DNA of 56,368 nt from a bacterium D16-51. GTDB taxonomy: Bacteria > Bacillota > Clostridia > Lachnospirales > Lachnospiraceae. The first letter of the stretch is position 1. Every line of letters starts with the position of its first letter. The notes beneath the pieces are model-generated. The model had not been told where the DNA came from, ran no database searches, and saw only the letters and a program-made list of their open reading frames with translations. The stretch covers positions 1 to 56,368 of the forward strand of contig RAYE01000038.1 of assembly GCA_003612285.1 (NCBI GenBank), given 5' to 3'. Shown here piece by piece: positions 9,044-19,723 of the stretch. The translations under genes and the position numbers were made by a program.

Positions 9044-12000
9044 TTATTCCTCTGTTGAAGTAGAATACACTTCTTCTCCCTCAATTTCTTCATATTCCAC
9101 TGCCGGCAAATCTTCAGCTTCTTCATCAAACATAAATTCACCGCTCATAGCAGCTTCCCTTCTCTGTAAAAATTCCTCTGCCGCTTCATCTGTATCAAGC
9201 TTAACAGAACGGTAGCACTTCATGCCGGTTCCAGCCGGAATCAGCTTACCGATAATAACATTTTCCTTCAAACCTACCAGCGGGTCTACCTTCCCCTTAA
9301 TCGCAGCATCAGTAAGAACCTTTGTAGTCTCCTGGAATGACGCCGCTGATAAGAAGGAATTTGTAGCAAGTGCAGCTTTTGTAATACCAAGCATAACCTG
9401 CTTTCCTTCCGGCGGCTCTTTTCCCTCTTCTGTCATCTTTGCAACAGCATCTTCATATTCTAATGCATCTACCATTACGCCTGGCAGGAAGGAAGAATCC
9501 CCATTATTCTCAATACGGATTTTCTTTAACATCTGGCGTACAATCACTTCAACATGCTTATCGTTGATTTCCACACCCTGCAGACGGTATACACGCTGTA
9601 CTTCCCGGATCATATAATCCTGCACAGCACGTACCCCCTTGATTGCAAGGATATCATGTGGATTGACACTACCTTCCGTCAGTTCATCACCAGCTTCCAG
9701 CTCCTGTCCCTCTAAAACCTTAATACGGGAGCCATAAGGAATCAAATATGCCTTCTGCTCTCCAGTTTCTTTATTGGTAACAATAACTTCACGCTTTTTC
9801 TTCGTATCTTTAATGGCAACTGTCCCGCCAAACTCCGCAATAATTGCAAGTCCCTTTGGCTTACGCGCTTCAAAAAGCTCCTCAACACGCGGAAGACCCT
9901 GTGTAATATCATCACCGGCAACGCCGCCCGTATGGAAGGTACGCATCGTAAGCTGTGTACCCGGCTCACCAATAGACTGCGCGGCAATAATCCCAACAGC
10001 CTCACCGACCTGAACAGGCTCACCAGTTGCCATATTCGCCCCATAGCATTTTGCACAGACGCCAATATGCGATTTACAGGTTAAAATCGTACGGATTTTA
10101 ATCCTTGCGTCATCCCCGGCATCCATAACTGCCTTTGTATTTACAATGCGGGCAGCACGCTTAGGAGTAATCATATGGTTTGCCTTTACAATCAAATCGC
10201 CTTCATCATCATAAATGCTTTCACAGGCAAAACGCCCGGTAATACGCTCTTCCAGGGATTCAATCATTTCCCTTCCATCCATGAAGCCCGCAATCTCCAT
10301 TCCAGGAATGAAATCCTTCTCTGCACAGCAGTCCACTTCACGGATAATCAATTCCTGCGACACATCAACAAGGCGGCGTGTCAAATATCCTGAATCGGCT
10401 GTACGAAGCGCTGTATCGGAAAGCCCCTTCCTGGCGCCATGCGCCGAAATAAAGTATTCCAATACATCAAGCCCTTCACGGAAGTTTGATTTAATAGGAA
10501 GTTCAATGGTACGGCCCGATGTATCCGCCATCAAACCACGCATCCCGGCAAGCTGTTTAATCTGCTTATCTGAACCACGCGCACCGGAATCCGCCATCAT
10601 AAAGATGTTATTATACTTATCCAGCCCTGTAAGCAGCGCCTCTGTAATCTGGTCATCGGCAATCTTCCAGGTATTAATTACTGCCTTATAACGCTCTTCT
10701 TCTGTCAGCAGTCCACGGCGGAACTTACGGGTAATCGTCTCCACTGTTTTTTCTGCATCTTCCAGAATCGTCTTTTTCGCTTTCGGAACAGTCATATCTG
10801 AAATGGATACCGTCATAGCGGCACGGGTAGAATATTTGTACCCAAGTGCCTTAATATTATCCATTGTTTCAGCAGTCCCTGTAGCTCCATGCGCATTGAT
10901 ACATTTTTCCAAAATCTGCTTTAACTGTTTTTTACCAACATGAAAATCAACCTCTGGCAAAAGAAGGTTTTCTTCTTTAGAACGGTCTATAAAACCTAAA
11001 TCCTGCGGAAGAATTTCATTAAAGATAAAACGTCCCAAAGTAGATTCCACGTTTCCGGTTATCACTTCACCTTTACTATTTAAGATGCTTCTGCGGACTT
11101 TAATCTTAGCATGAAGCGTCAATTCTCCATTCTCATAAGCGGTAATTGCCTCATTTACCGATTTGAAAAATTTTCCTTCGCCTAATGCCCCAGGCCTCTC
11201 CTGTGTCAGGTAATAAATCCCCAGCACCATATCCTGTGAAGGAACGGCAACCACGCCTCCATCCGAAGGCTTTAACAGGTTATTTGGTGATAACAGTAGG
11301 AAACGGCATTCTGCCTGTGCTTCTACAGAAAGCGGTAAATGCACTGCCATCTGGTCACCATCAAAATCGGCATTAAATGCTGTACATACCAATGGATGCA
11401 GCTTAATTGCTTTCCCTTCTACAAGCGTTGGCTCAAATGCCTGGATTCCCAGCCTATGAAGCGTAGGGGCACGGTTCAGCATAACAGGATGTTCACGGAT
11501 TACATCCTCTAAAACATCCCAAACCTCCGTCTGAAGCTTTTCAACCATCTTCTTTGCCTGTTTAATATTATGCGCTGTCCCGTCAGAAACAAGCTCTTTC
11601 ATAACAAATGGCTTAAACAGCTCAATTGCCATTTCCTTTGGAAGCCCGCACTGGTAAATTTTCAGTTCCGGACCTACCACAATAACGGAACGGCCGGAAT
11701 AATCAACACGCTTCCCCAACAGGTTCTGGCGGAAACGTCCCTGTTTTCCCTTTAACATATCAGAAAGGGACTTTAAGGCACGGTTTCCAGGTCCGGTAAC
11801 AGGACGGCCGCGGCGGCCGTTATCAATTAATGCGTCAACTGCTTCCTGGAGCATCCTTTTTTCATTGCGGATAATGATATCCGGAGCGCCCAGTTCAAGA
11901 AGCCTCTTTAACCTGTTATTTCTATTAATAATACGTCTATATAAATCATTTAAGTCAGAAGTTGCAAAACGTCCGCCATCCAGCTGCACCATCGGGCGCA

Positions 12001-12736
12001 AATCAGGAGGGATTACCGGGATTACTGTTAAAATCATCCACTCAGGCTTATTTTCTGACTCCCGGAATGCTTCAATTACTTCTAAACGCTTAATAATCCT
12101 GGCTCTTTTCTGCCCTGAAGAATTTTTAAGCTCTGTCTTTAGTTCAATAGCCTCTTCTTCCAAATCAATACTCATCAGAAGCTCCATAATGGATTCCGCG
12201 CCCATTCCTGCACGGAACATATCTCCATACTTCCTCTTGGCCTCCTGGTATTCCAGTTCAGAAAGAATCTGTTTCTGCGTAAGGCCGGTGCCATCCTGCG
12301 TTTCCAATACAATATAAGAAGCAAAATATAACACCTTTTCTAGATTTCTTGGGGAAACATCCAAAATCAGCCCCATACGGCTTGGAATCCCCTTGAAATA
12401 CCAAATATGGGAAACTGGCGCAGCAAGCTCAATATGCCCCATACGTTCCCTGCGGACACTCGCTTTTGTTACCTCTACGCCGCAACGGTCGCAAACCACC
12501 CCTTTATAGCGGATTTTTTTATACTTACCGCAATGGCACTCCCAGTCTTTACTTGGCCCAAAAATCTTTTCACAGTAAAGTCCGTCCTTTTCCGGTTTTA
12601 AGGTTCTATAATTAATTGTCTCTGGCTTTTTCACCTCGCCATGCGACCACTCCCTGATTTTTTCCGGGGAAGCAAGACCAATTTTAATCGCATCATAGGT
12701 GATGCTTTTTTCAATCTTTGCACTATTTTCTACCAT
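9044..12736 (-). CDS. rpoC: DNA-directed RNA polymerase beta' subunit
   Basis: 1230 residues, normal for Firmicutes. Numbering is from the ATG at 12736. The N-terminal zinc site has C67, C69, C82 and C85. The bridge-helix/active-centre motif [12 protein letters not shown] has its three magnesium-binding Asp at 457, 459 and 461. Switch and trigger-loop regions are intact, including [18 protein letters not shown] chose the ATG at 12736 because GGAGG lies 5 nt ahead and the product matches the family start. A GTG in frame at 12781 overlaps the rpoB stop and lacks a ribosome site. Translated after rpoB from the same mRNA. No rpsL/rpsG genes follow. Confidence 0.98.
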   Translation of the reverse strand: MVENSAKIEKSITYDAIKIGLASPEKIREWSHGEVKKPETINYRTLKPEKDGLYCEKIFGPSKDWECHCGKYKKIRYKGVVCDRCGVEVTKASVRRERMGHIELAAPVSHIWYFKGIPSRMGLILDVSPRNLEKVLYFASYIVLETQDGTGLTQKQILSELEYQEAKRKYGDMFRAGMGAESIMELLMSIDLEEEAIELKTELKNSSGQKRARIIKRLEVIEAFRESENKPEWMILTVIPVIPPDLRPMVQLDGGRFATSDLNDLYRRIINRNNRLKRLLELGAPDIIIRNEKRMLQEAVDALIDNGRRGRPVTGPGNRALKSLSDMLKGKQGRFRQNLLGKRVDYSGRSVIVVGPELKIYQCGLPKEMAIELFKPFVMKELVSDGTAHNIKQAKKMVEKLQTEVWDVLEDVIREHPVMLNRAPTLHRLGIQAFEPTLVEGKAIKLHPLVCTAFNADFDGDQMAVHLPLSVEAQAECRFLLLSPNNLLKPSDGGVVAVPSQDMVLGIYYLTQERPGALGEGKFFKSVNEAITAYENGELTLHAKIKVRRSILNSKGEVITGNVESTLGRFIFNEILPQDLGFIDRSKEENLLLPEVDFHVGKKQLKQILEKCINAHGATGTAETMDNIKALGYKYSTRAAMTVSISDMTVPKAKKTILEDAEKTVETITRKFRRGLLTEEERYKAVINTWKIADDQITEALLTGLDKYNNIFMMADSGARGSDKQIKQLAGMRGLMADTSGRTIELPIKSNFREGLDVLEYFISAHGARKGLSDTALRTADSGYLTRRLVDVSQELIIREVDCCAEKDFIPGMEIAGFMDGREMIESLEERITGRFACESIYDDEGDLIVKANHMITPKRAARIVNTKAVMDAGDDARIKIRTILTCKSHIGVCAKCYGANMATGEPVQVGEAVGIIAAQSIGEPGTQLTMRTFHTGGVAGDDITQGLPRVEELFEARKPKGLAIIAEFGGTVAIKDTKKKREVIVTNKETGEQKAYLIPYGSRIKVLEGQELEAGDELTEGSVNPHDILAIKGVRAVQDYMIREVQRVYRLQGVEINDKHVEVIVRQMLKKIRIENNGDSSFLPGVMVDALEYEDAVAKMTEEGKEPPEGKQVMLGITKAALATNSFLSAASFQETTKVLTDAAIKGKVDPLVGLKENVIIGKLIPAGTGMKCYRSVKLDTDEAAEEFLQRREAAMSGEFMFDEEAEDLPAVEYEEIEGEEVYSTSTEE

Positions 12737-12749
12737 AGCAACCTCCATC

Positions 12750-12766
12750 TTGCCCGAAAGGGGCAA
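12750..12766 (-). repeat. Small hairpin between rpoB and rpoC
   Basis: TTGCCC-GAAAG-GGGCAA sits in the 41-bp gap, just upstream of the rpoC ribosome binding site. It is too small and lacks a T-run for termination. It may tune rpoC translation or mRNA stability. Confidence 0.45.
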
Positions 12767-12777
12767 TTTCTTAACTA

Positions 12778-15700
12778 TCACTCTTCAAAAACACTGAAAG
12801 ATGCTTCCTCAAGCTCTTCTACGGTTCCTTCCGTAAAGCCTGCTTCTTCAAATGATTCACTGTTCCTGAAAGCAAAATTGTCATCACCGTCAATTAATGG
12901 CTTGATTTCCTCGTCGCTGCCTTCTTCTACGCTTTCTGACATTGGGATTTCATTCCCTTCCTCGTCAAGCACTGTAACATCCAATGCAAGCGCCTGCAGC
13001 TCTTTCAAAAGTACCTTAAATGACTCTGGAATACCCGGCTCTGCAATATTGTCGCCCTTGATAATTGCCTCGTACGTCTTAACACGTCCAACAACATCAT
13101 CCGACTTCACAGTAAGGATTTCCTGCAGGGTATAAGCAGCGCCATATGCCTCCAGTGCCCAAACCTCCATTTCACCAAAACGCTGTCCGCCAAACTGCGC
13201 TTTTCCACCAAGAGGCTGCTGTGTTACCATTCCATATGGGCCGGTAGAACGCGCATGGATTTTATCATCTACCAAATGATGGAGTTTCAGGTAATGCATG
13301 AAACCAACGGTAACCGCACCGTCAAAAAATTCACCGGTACGCCCGTCACGGAGACGCACTTTTCCATCACGGTTAATCGGCACGCCTGCCCATTCTTTCC
13401 TGTATTCCTTATTTTTCAGAAGATATTCCAAAACTTCCGGAAGAAGCACATCCTTATATTTCTCCTCAAATGGTACAATATCTTTTAACCGTTCTATTTC
13501 TTCTGTATCTCCGGCAGCTTCTGCCGCTGCCCTTGACTCCTCCAGTTCCTCTTTATTCAGAGGAGTATTTACATAATCATTGGCAAGTTCCAGAGTATCC
13601 ATAATATCGTACTCATTTGCCCCATCAAAAACAGGCGTCCCTACATTAAAGCCGAGCGCCTTTGCTGCAAGGCTTAAATGGATTTCCAGAACCTGCCCGA
13701 TATTCATACGGGAAGGCACACCCAGCGGGTTCAGCACAATATCAAGCGGACGTCCATTTGGCAGGAACGGCATATCTTCCACTGGAAGAACCCTGGAAAC
13801 AACACCCTTGTTACCATGACGCCCGGCCATCTTATCCCCAACCTGAATCTTACGTTTCTGTGCAATATAAATACGTACTGTCTGGTTTACGCCCGGCGCA
13901 AGCTCATCGCCATTTTCCCGTGTAAATACTTTAGCATCTACAATCACGCCAAATTCACCATGAGGGACTTTTAATGAAGTATCGCGGACTTCCCTTGCCT
14001 TTTCTCCAAAAATAGCACGGAGCAGCCTTTCTTCCGCTGTAAGCTCCGTCTCACCTTTTGGCGTAACCTTTCCAACCAAAATGTCACCGGCGCGGACTTC
14101 TGCACCAATACGGATAATTCCTCTTTCATCCAAATCTTTTAATGCATCATCACCGACGCCCGGCACATCGCGTGTAATCTCTTCTGCACCAAGCTTTGTA
14201 TCTCTTGCCTCTGCCTCATATTCGTTAATATGGACAGAAGTGTAAACATCTTCCTGTACCAGCCTTTCACTTAAAAGCACGGCGTCCTCATAGTTATATC
14301 CTTCCCATGTCATAAAACCAATCAGCGGATTTTTCCCAAGTGCAATCTCGCCGCCACAGGTAGAAGGACCGTCGGCAATAACCTGTCCAGCCGTAACCTT
14401 ATCTCCTTTTGTAACAGCAGGCCGATGGTTCATGCTGGTTCCCTGGTTACTGCGCTGGAACTTTGCAAGCTTATATCTGTGACGCTCACCAACTGCCGGC
14501 TTCACGACAATTTCATTTGAAGCAACACGCTCAACCACGCCGTCTTCCTGCGCAATAACACAGTTTCCTGAGTCAACGGCCGCCTTCATCTCCATTCCCG
14601 TACCAACTACCGGCGCCTCCGTAACAAGAAGCGGAACCGCCTGACGCTGCATGTTAGAACCCATCAGGGCACGGTTTGCATCATCATTCTCAAGGAACGG
14701 AATCATGGCTGTTGCGACAGAAAATACCATTTTCGGAGATACATCCATCAAATCTATTTTCTTTTTCTCAAACTCTGAAGTTTCTTCCTTGTAACGCCCA
14801 GATACATTTTTATTGACAAAATGCCCTTCTGCATCCAGTTTTTCATTCGCCTGCGCAACAATAAAACGGTCTTCCTCATCAGCTGAAAGATAAACCACTT
14901 CATTCGTTACCCGCGGATTTTCCGGGTCGCTTTTATCCACTTTCCGATATGGCGCTTCAATAAAACCATATTCATTAATACGCGCATAAGAAGCCAGTGA
15001 GTTAATCAAACCAATGTTTGGACCTTCCGGCGTCTCTACCGGACACATACGCCCATAATGCGTATAGTGCACATCACGCACCTCAAATCCGGCACGGTCT
15101 CTCGAAAGCCCGCCAGGCCCAAGGGCTGACAGACGCCTTTTATGCGTCAGTTCAGAAAGCGGGTTATTCTGATCCATAAACTGGGACAGCTGGGAACTTC
15201 CAAAAAATTCCTTCACTGCTGCCGTAACCGGCTTAATATTTATCAAAGACTGCGCAGTAATTGTAGTAATATCCTGCGTAGACATCCTTTCACGCACAAC
15301 TCTTTCCATACGGGAAAGCCCAATACGGTACTGGTTCTGCAAAAGCTCGCCAACCGCACGGATACGCCTGTTGCCCAAATGGTCGATATCATCGTCATTT
15401 CCAATCTCATATTCCAGATGCATATTGTAATTGACAGATGCAAAAATGTCCTCTTTCGTAATATGCTTTGGCACAAGTTCGGAAATATTTGCCATAATTA
15501 TTTCCTTCACCGCTTCAATATTATCCTGGTTTTCCTCAAGAATCTCTTTCAGCAGAGGGTAATAAACATTTTCTGTCACGCCAAGTTCCCTTGGGTTAAC
15601 GCCTGGAAGATATTCCCGCAAATCAACCATCATATTAGAAAGAACCTTTGTAACCTTTTCTTCCTTCTCTACCATTACATATGGCACAGCCGCATTCTGA

Positions 15701-16662
15701 ATCTGGACGGCAAGCTCTTCTGTAACCAGCGTGCCCGCCTCTAAAATCTCACCAGTCGTCTGCAGCATAACATCTTCTGCAAGCTTACAGCCCGTTATAC
15801 GGTATCTGAAATGCAGTTTTTTATTAAATTTATATCTGCCGACCTTTGCCAGATCATACCGCTTCGGGTCAAAGAACATGCCGTTTAACAGGTTTTCAGC
15901 ACTGTCAACGGAAAGCGGCTCGCCTGGACGCAGCTTTTTATAAAGCTCTAAAAGGCCGTCCTGATAATTTTCTGTAGTATCCTTTTCTATACTTGCCAGG
16001 ATTTTCGGCTCATCGCCAAAAACCTCCCTGATCTGCTCATTCGTCCCCAGACCAAGCGCACGCAAAAATACAGTAATCGGCACTTTCCTGTTTCTATCTA
16101 CACGGACTGAAAACACATCGTTGGAGTCCGTTTCATACTCAAGCCATGCACCGCGGTTTGGAATTACGGTAGCCGAATACAATTCTTTTCCAATCTTGTC
16201 ATGTCCAATGGCATAATAGATACCCGGTGAACGAACCAGCTGACTTACAATAACACGCTCTGCACCATTAATCACAAAAGTCCCGGTTGCAGTCATCAAA
16301 GGCAAATCACCCATAAAGATTTCGTGTTCTTTTATCTCTTCTGTTTCTTTATTATGCAGTCTTACCTTTACCTTTAACGGCGCAGCATACGTAGCATCTC
16401 TTTCCTTGCACTGATCAATGTCGTACTTCGTCTCGTTGCGGCATAACTCAAAATCCACAAACTCAAGGCTAAGATGACCACCAAAGTCAGCGATTGGCGA
16501 AATATCACGAAAAACCTCCTTTAGCCCTTCATCCAGGAACCATTTGTAAGAATCAGTCTGCACTTCAATCAGGTTCGGCATCTCAAGCACTTCATGCTGA
16601 CGGGCATAACTCATTCTCACACCATTACTAACTGCAATTGGATGTATTCTGTTTTTCTCCAT
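12778..16662 (-). CDS. rpoB: DNA-directed RNA polymerase beta subunit
   Basis: 1294 residues. The rifampicin region is visible at 488-520 ([17 protein letters not shown], then [14 protein letters not shown]). The residues equivalent to E. coli Q513, D516, H526 and S531 are Q494, D497, H507 and S512, all wild type, so a rifampicin-susceptible polymerase is predicted. The C-terminal region with [24 protein letters not shown] is intact, and an acidic tail follows ([20 protein letters not shown]). The RBS AGGAGT is about 9 nt before the ATG. The upstream neighbour is a divergent glycosidase, not rplL, so rpoB has its own promoter. Confidence 0.98.
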   Translation of the reverse strand: MEKNRIHPIAVSNGVRMSYARQHEVLEMPNLIEVQTDSYKWFLDEGLKEVFRDISPIADFGGHLSLEFVDFELCRNETKYDIDQCKERDATYAAPLKVKVRLHNKETEEIKEHEIFMGDLPLMTATGTFVINGAERVIVSQLVRSPGIYYAIGHDKIGKELYSATVIPNRGAWLEYETDSNDVFSVRVDRNRKVPITVFLRALGLGTNEQIREVFGDEPKILASIEKDTTENYQDGLLELYKKLRPGEPLSVDSAENLLNGMFFDPKRYDLAKVGRYKFNKKLHFRYRITGCKLAEDVMLQTTGEILEAGTLVTEELAVQIQNAAVPYVMVEKEEKVTKVLSNMMVDLREYLPGVNPRELGVTENVYYPLLKEILEENQDNIEAVKEIIMANISELVPKHITKEDIFASVNYNMHLEYEIGNDDDIDHLGNRRIRAVGELLQNQYRIGLSRMERVVRERMSTQDITTITAQSLINIKPVTAAVKEFFGSSQLSQFMDQNNPLSELTHKRRLSALGPGGLSRDRAGFEVRDVHYTHYGRMCPVETPEGPNIGLINSLASYARINEYGFIEAPYRKVDKSDPENPRVTNEVVYLSADEEDRFIVAQANEKLDAEGHFVNKNVSGRYKEETSEFEKKKIDLMDVSPKMVFSVATAMIPFLENDDANRALMGSNMQRQAVPLLVTEAPVVGTGMEMKAAVDSGNCVIAQEDGVVERVASNEIVVKPAVGERHRYKLAKFQRSNQGTSMNHRPAVTKGDKVTAGQVIADGPSTCGGEIALGKNPLIGFMTWEGYNYEDAVLLSERLVQEDVYTSVHINEYEAEARDTKLGAEEITRDVPGVGDDALKDLDERGIIRIGAEVRAGDILVGKVTPKGETELTAEERLLRAIFGEKAREVRDTSLKVPHGEFGVIVDAKVFTRENGDELAPGVNQTVRIYIAQKRKIQVGDKMAGRHGNKGVVSRVLPVEDMPFLPNGRPLDIVLNPLGVPSRMNIGQVLEIHLSLAAKALGFNVGTPVFDGANEYDIMDTLELANDYVNTPLNKEELEESRAAAEAAGDTEEIERLKDIVPFEEKYKDVLLPEVLEYLLKNKEYRKEWAGVPINRDGKVRLRDGRTGEFFDGAVTVGFMHYLKLHHLVDDKIHARSTGPYGMVTQQPLGGKAQFGGQRFGEMEVWALEAYGAAYTLQEILTVKSDDVVGRVKTYEAIIKGDNIAEPGIPESFKVLLKELQALALDVTVLDEEGNEIPMSESVEEGSDEEIKPLIDGDDNFAFRNSESFEEAGFTEGTVEELEEASFSVFEE

Positions 16663-16750
16663 TGATGTTCCACTCCTTATATTTTTTGCACATATTTTTT
16701 AAAATGACCGTGAATCGTAACCCTTTTTTATCCAATCCTGCAAGAAAGTC

Positions 16751-16779
16751 TTTTCAAAAAAGCAATCTTATGTTATAAT
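16751..16779 (+). promoter_or_regulatory. Predicted promoter of the beta-glucosidase gene
   Basis: -35 TTTTCA (16751-16756), a 17-bp spacer and a perfect -10 TATAAT (16774-16779). Transcription would start near 16786, leaving a leader of about 130 nt before the ATG at 16919. Confidence 0.6.
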
Positions 16780-16828
16780 GAATTACGAAGGATAAAAAAG
16801 TATAGTCAGCCACAATAGTGCATTTTTC

Positions 16829-16857
16829 ATCCTACCATTAAAGCAGGAGGATGTCAA
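16829..16857 (-). promoter_or_regulatory. Predicted rpoBC promoter
   Basis: On the minus strand, a perfect -35 TTGACA (16852-16857), a 17-bp spacer and a -10 TAGGAT (16829-16834). The start would be near 16822, about 160 nt ahead of rpoB. It faces the beta-glucosidase promoter, so the first ~36 nt of the two transcripts would overlap. Confidence 0.55.
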
Positions 16858-16918
16858 GCACTTTTTTTAATGCAAAAAAACGTACTACTATATCAGGCTG
16901 GCTGGAAATGGAGGAGTT

Positions 16919-19231
16919 ATGGGAAAAGACTTAGATGTAACCACTATTTTATCAAAAATGACATTAGAGCAAAAGGCAGACCTGTGTTCTGGCGCAGACT
17001 TCTGGCACACCGCCTCTGCGGAAGAACTCGGCCTGTCTTCTGTTATGGTATCAGACGGGCCGCACGGCCTGCGCAAGCAGGAAGAAGATGTTGACCATAT
17101 GGGCGTCGCTGAAAGCATAAAGGCCATCTGTTTCCCAACAGCATCTGCCATGGCATGTTCCTTTAACCGTGAACTACTGCATACAGTAGGCAGTGCACTT
17201 GGGGAAGAATGTGTTGCAGAAGATGTTGCTGTTTTACTTGGGCCTGGCATTAATATGAAACGCTCCCCACTCTGCGGAAGAAATTTTGAATATTATTCAG
17301 AAGACCCTTATCTCGCCGGGGAACTTGCAGCAGCCTTTGTGAAAGGAGTCCAGAGCCATAATGTAGGAACCAGTTTGAAACACTTCGCTGCAAACAATCA
17401 GGAATGGCGCCGGATGAGCATCAGCGTAAAAGCCGGGGAACGCACCTTACGCGAAATCTACCTGGCTGCATTTGAAAAAGTAATCAAAGAGGCAAAACCA
17501 TGGACTGTTATGTGCAGCTATAACCAAATAAACGGAACCTATTCCTGCGAAAATAAATGGCTTTTAAACGATGTCCTCCGGGAAGAATGGGGCTTTGAAG
17601 GACTTGTTATGACAGATTGGGGCGCGATGAATAAACGTATTCCGGCACTGGAAGCAGGGCTTGACCTGGAAATGCCTGACTGCCACGGAGAAACTGACCG
17701 CCAGATTGTGGAAGCAGTTAAAAATGGCACATTGGAGGAAGACATTCTTGACAAAACTGTCCTGCGCATCCTAAACCTTGTAAATAGCTATATTTCAAAG
17801 AAACCAGAAACGCGCCCTTCCTATGATAAGGAAGCCCACCATAAGCTTGTGCAGGAAACTGCCTGTGAATCTGCCGTCCTGCTAAAAAATGACGGCATCC
17901 TTCCGCTGAAACCCAAGCAAAAGATTGCACTGATTGGTGAATTTGCAAAAACACCGCGTATCCAGGGAGGCGGCTCCAGCCATATAAACTGTTCCAAGAT
18001 AACTTCTGCACTGGATGCATTTGAATCCCTGAAATCATATGAAATCGCTTATTCCCAGGGGTATCAGACAGAAGAAGATAAAACAGAGAAACCGCTTCTT
18101 CAGGAAGCGATTGAAACTGCAAAAAATGCGGATATTGCAGTTATTTTTGCCGGGCTGCCGGATTCCTTTGAAAGCGAAGGATATGACCGCACCCATCTGA
18201 ATATGCCGGAGTGCCAGAACTATTTAATTGATAAAATCTGTGAAGTACAGAAAAATGTTGTCATCGTACTCCATAATGGCTCACCAGTCTGTATGCCGTG
18301 GCTTAGCAAAGTAAATGCCGTACTTGAAATGTATCTTGCCGGACAGGCCAGCGGCGCAGCTGCAGCAGATTTACTGACAGGACGCGTAAACCCTTCCGGA
18401 AAACTTGCAGAAACTTTCCCTTGCCGCATAGAGGACACCCCATCTTTCCTGAACTTTCCAGGAAGCCGCAATGAAGTTTCTTATAGCGAAGGCGTATTTA
18501 TCGGCTACCGTTACTATGACAAAAAGAAGCTGGACGTTTTATTCCCATTTGGCTTTGGACTCAGCTATACAACCTTTGAATATAGCAGCTTAAAGATAGA
18601 AGTGAATGGCAAAGAGCAAAATAATACCCCAGCCCAGGCTCTTGATACAGATACTGTCACAATCTCTGCTGATATCAAAAACACAGGAAATACCTTTGGG
18701 AAAGAAATTGTCCAGCTTTATGTGAAAAACTTTATCGGCCTCGAAAACAGGCCGGAAAAGGAATTAAAAGATTTTACAAAAGTTTCCCTTCAGCCAGGCG
18801 AGGCAAAAACCGTTACCTTTACCTTAAATTACCGTTCCTTTGCTTATTTTAATGAAACAGCAGGGGACTGGTTTGCAGAAAGCGGCCTGTATCATATCTT
18901 AATCGGGGCTTCTTCACGCGATATCCGTTTAGATGCTCCAATCCAGATTGCAGGGACAAAACGCCTTCCATTCCAGGTTAAAGATATGACAACCTGCGAA
19001 GATGTAGAATTGTTTTCTAAAAATCCGGAACTTTTAAATGAACTGCTGGAAAAAAGCGGTTTTGGCACTCCTGCAGAAAATGCAGGCGATACTATGGGAG
19101 CAGGAACAATAGATCTGATGAAGGCAATGCATGCGGGCACGCCGCTTCATGCTATTTTATCCTTTAGCGGAAATGAACTTCATTATGAAGATATCCAGAA
19201 TACTATTCAAAAGTTAAATGAAGCTGAATAA
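16919..19231 (+). CDS. Glycoside hydrolase family 3 beta-glucosidase
   Basis: 770 residues with no signal peptide, so cytoplasmic. Domain order is the GH3 N-terminal barrel (about 10-300), the alpha/beta sandwich (about 310-550) and a C-terminal fibronectin-III-like domain (about 570-690). The nucleophile is D233 in GLVMTDWGA. The acid/base is probably E420 in SEGYDRTHL. Substrate-binding signatures include DGPHG, GRNFEYYSEDP and KHFAANNQE. It likely removes terminal beta-linked sugars from imported oligosaccharides or glycosides. GGAGGAG lies just before the ATG. It stands alone with its own promoter and terminator and no transporter beside it. The exact sugar (glucose, xylose or other) cannot be read from the sequence. 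Confidence 0.92.
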   Translation: MGKDLDVTTILSKMTLEQKADLCSGADFWHTASAEELGLSSVMVSDGPHGLRKQEEDVDHMGVAESIKAICFPTASAMACSFNRELLHTVGSALGEECVAEDVAVLLGPGINMKRSPLCGRNFEYYSEDPYLAGELAAAFVKGVQSHNVGTSLKHFAANNQEWRRMSISVKAGERTLREIYLAAFEKVIKEAKPWTVMCSYNQINGTYSCENKWLLNDVLREEWGFEGLVMTDWGAMNKRIPALEAGLDLEMPDCHGETDRQIVEAVKNGTLEEDILDKTVLRILNLVNSYISKKPETRPSYDKEAHHKLVQETACESAVLLKNDGILPLKPKQKIALIGEFAKTPRIQGGGSSHINCSKITSALDAFESLKSYEIAYSQGYQTEEDKTEKPLLQEAIETAKNADIAVIFAGLPDSFESEGYDRTHLNMPECQNYLIDKICEVQKNVVIVLHNGSPVCMPWLSKVNAVLEMYLAGQASGAAAADLLTGRVNPSGKLAETFPCRIEDTPSFLNFPGSRNEVSYSEGVFIGYRYYDKKKLDVLFPFGFGLSYTTFEYSSLKIEVNGKEQNNTPAQALDTDTVTISADIKNTGNTFGKEIVQLYVKNFIGLENRPEKELKDFTKVSLQPGEAKTVTFTLNYRSFAYFNETAGDWFAESGLYHILIGASSRDIRLDAPIQIAGTKRLPFQVKDMTTCEDVELFSKNPELLNELLEKSGFGTPAENAGDTMGAGTIDLMKAMHAGTPLHAILSFSGNELHYEDIQNTIQKLNEAE

Positions 19232-19233
19232 TA

Positions 19234-19473
19234 TTAGAGACTATAAAAAATTTCCACCTGTGCGGTTGGAAACTCCAAGGAGCATCCAACCTAACTTCCA
19301 CATTCGCAAAACCCGCGCTTATGCGCTCTTTGCGTCTGCTTACGCATCCGCATTTTGCTCATTTAGGAGTGGGTTGCTAATCCAACAGCTTGCCTGCATT
19401 GCAATAAATTGCATGCAGACAAACTATTGAATTGCAACCGCACAGGTGGAAAAATTTTTCCTACAGTCCCTAA
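19234..19473. repeat. Repeat family A element, long inverted-repeat form
   Basis: A 240-bp element with ends TTAGAGACTATA (19234-19245) and TACAGTCCCTAA (19462-19473). Near the ends is a perfect 18-bp inverted pair, 19251-19268 with 19435-19452 (core CCACCTGTGCGGTTG). The inside holds further palindromes, such as TGCATTGCAAT/ATTGCATGCA. No transposase is present. It looks like a MITE-type or folded-RNA repeat and lies directly after the GH3 gene. Confidence 0.65.
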
Positions 19474-19710
19474 AAAGGACACCGCCTGTGACGGTGTCCT
19501 TTTTAGGAAACTAACGCCTTTCCGCCCGGCCAGGCATAAATCATCCTTTCCCGCATTTTTTCCAGCAAGCAGCCCGCCTCCATGCAACACATAACCTGAA
19601 ACATTTTCTTCCATTCTTCCAGCCTGTCCCGCCCTCACCCTGGCAGCGCTGCCCATGCAGCATACCACCAGAACAAATAATTCTATTATTTTGAAAAACC
19701 GTTTCTTCAT
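19363..19710 (-). CDS. Small putative exported protein, probably truncated
   Basis: 115 codons. A strong GGAGG lies 4 nt before an ATG at 19710. The N-terminus looks like a signal peptide (MKKRFFKIIELFVLVVCCMG, then SAARVRAG). Past about residue 65 the frame runs through a perfect terminator hairpin (19469-19507) and into a family A repeat, where it ends. The C-terminal half is therefore probably not original coding sequence. No family recognised. The start follows 13 bp after a pseudogene on the same strand. It may be a decaying gene. Confidence 0.4.
   Translation of the reverse strand: MKKRFFKIIELFVLVVCCMGSAARVRAGQAGRMEENVSGYVLHGGGLLAGKNAGKDDLCLAGRKGVSFLKRTPSQAVSFLGTVGKIFPPVRLQFNSLSACNLLQCRQAVGLATHS
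19469..19507. terminator. Perfect 16-bp terminator hairpin after the GH3 gene
   Basis: CCTAAAAAGGACACCG (19469-19484) and its exact complement (19492-19507) surround a 7-nt loop. The A/T runs form part of the stem, so it can work in both directions. It is the likely end of the beta-glucosidase transcript. Confidence 0.75.
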
Positions 19711-19723
19711 ATTCCCTCCTTTT

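Noticed and set aside
10175-10691. Long open frames on the plus strand opposite rpoC
   Set aside because: They are antisense shadows of a highly conserved gene; no ribosome site and no recognisable protein.
12737-12781. GTG start giving rpoC 15 extra residues
   Set aside because: It overlaps the rpoB stop, has no ribosome site, and the ATG at 12736 has GGAGG and the expected family start.
15142-15744. 200-codon plus-strand frame opposite rpoB
   Set aside because: Fully antisense to conserved rpoB sequence; His/Phe/Leu-rich composition typical of a reverse-frame artefact.
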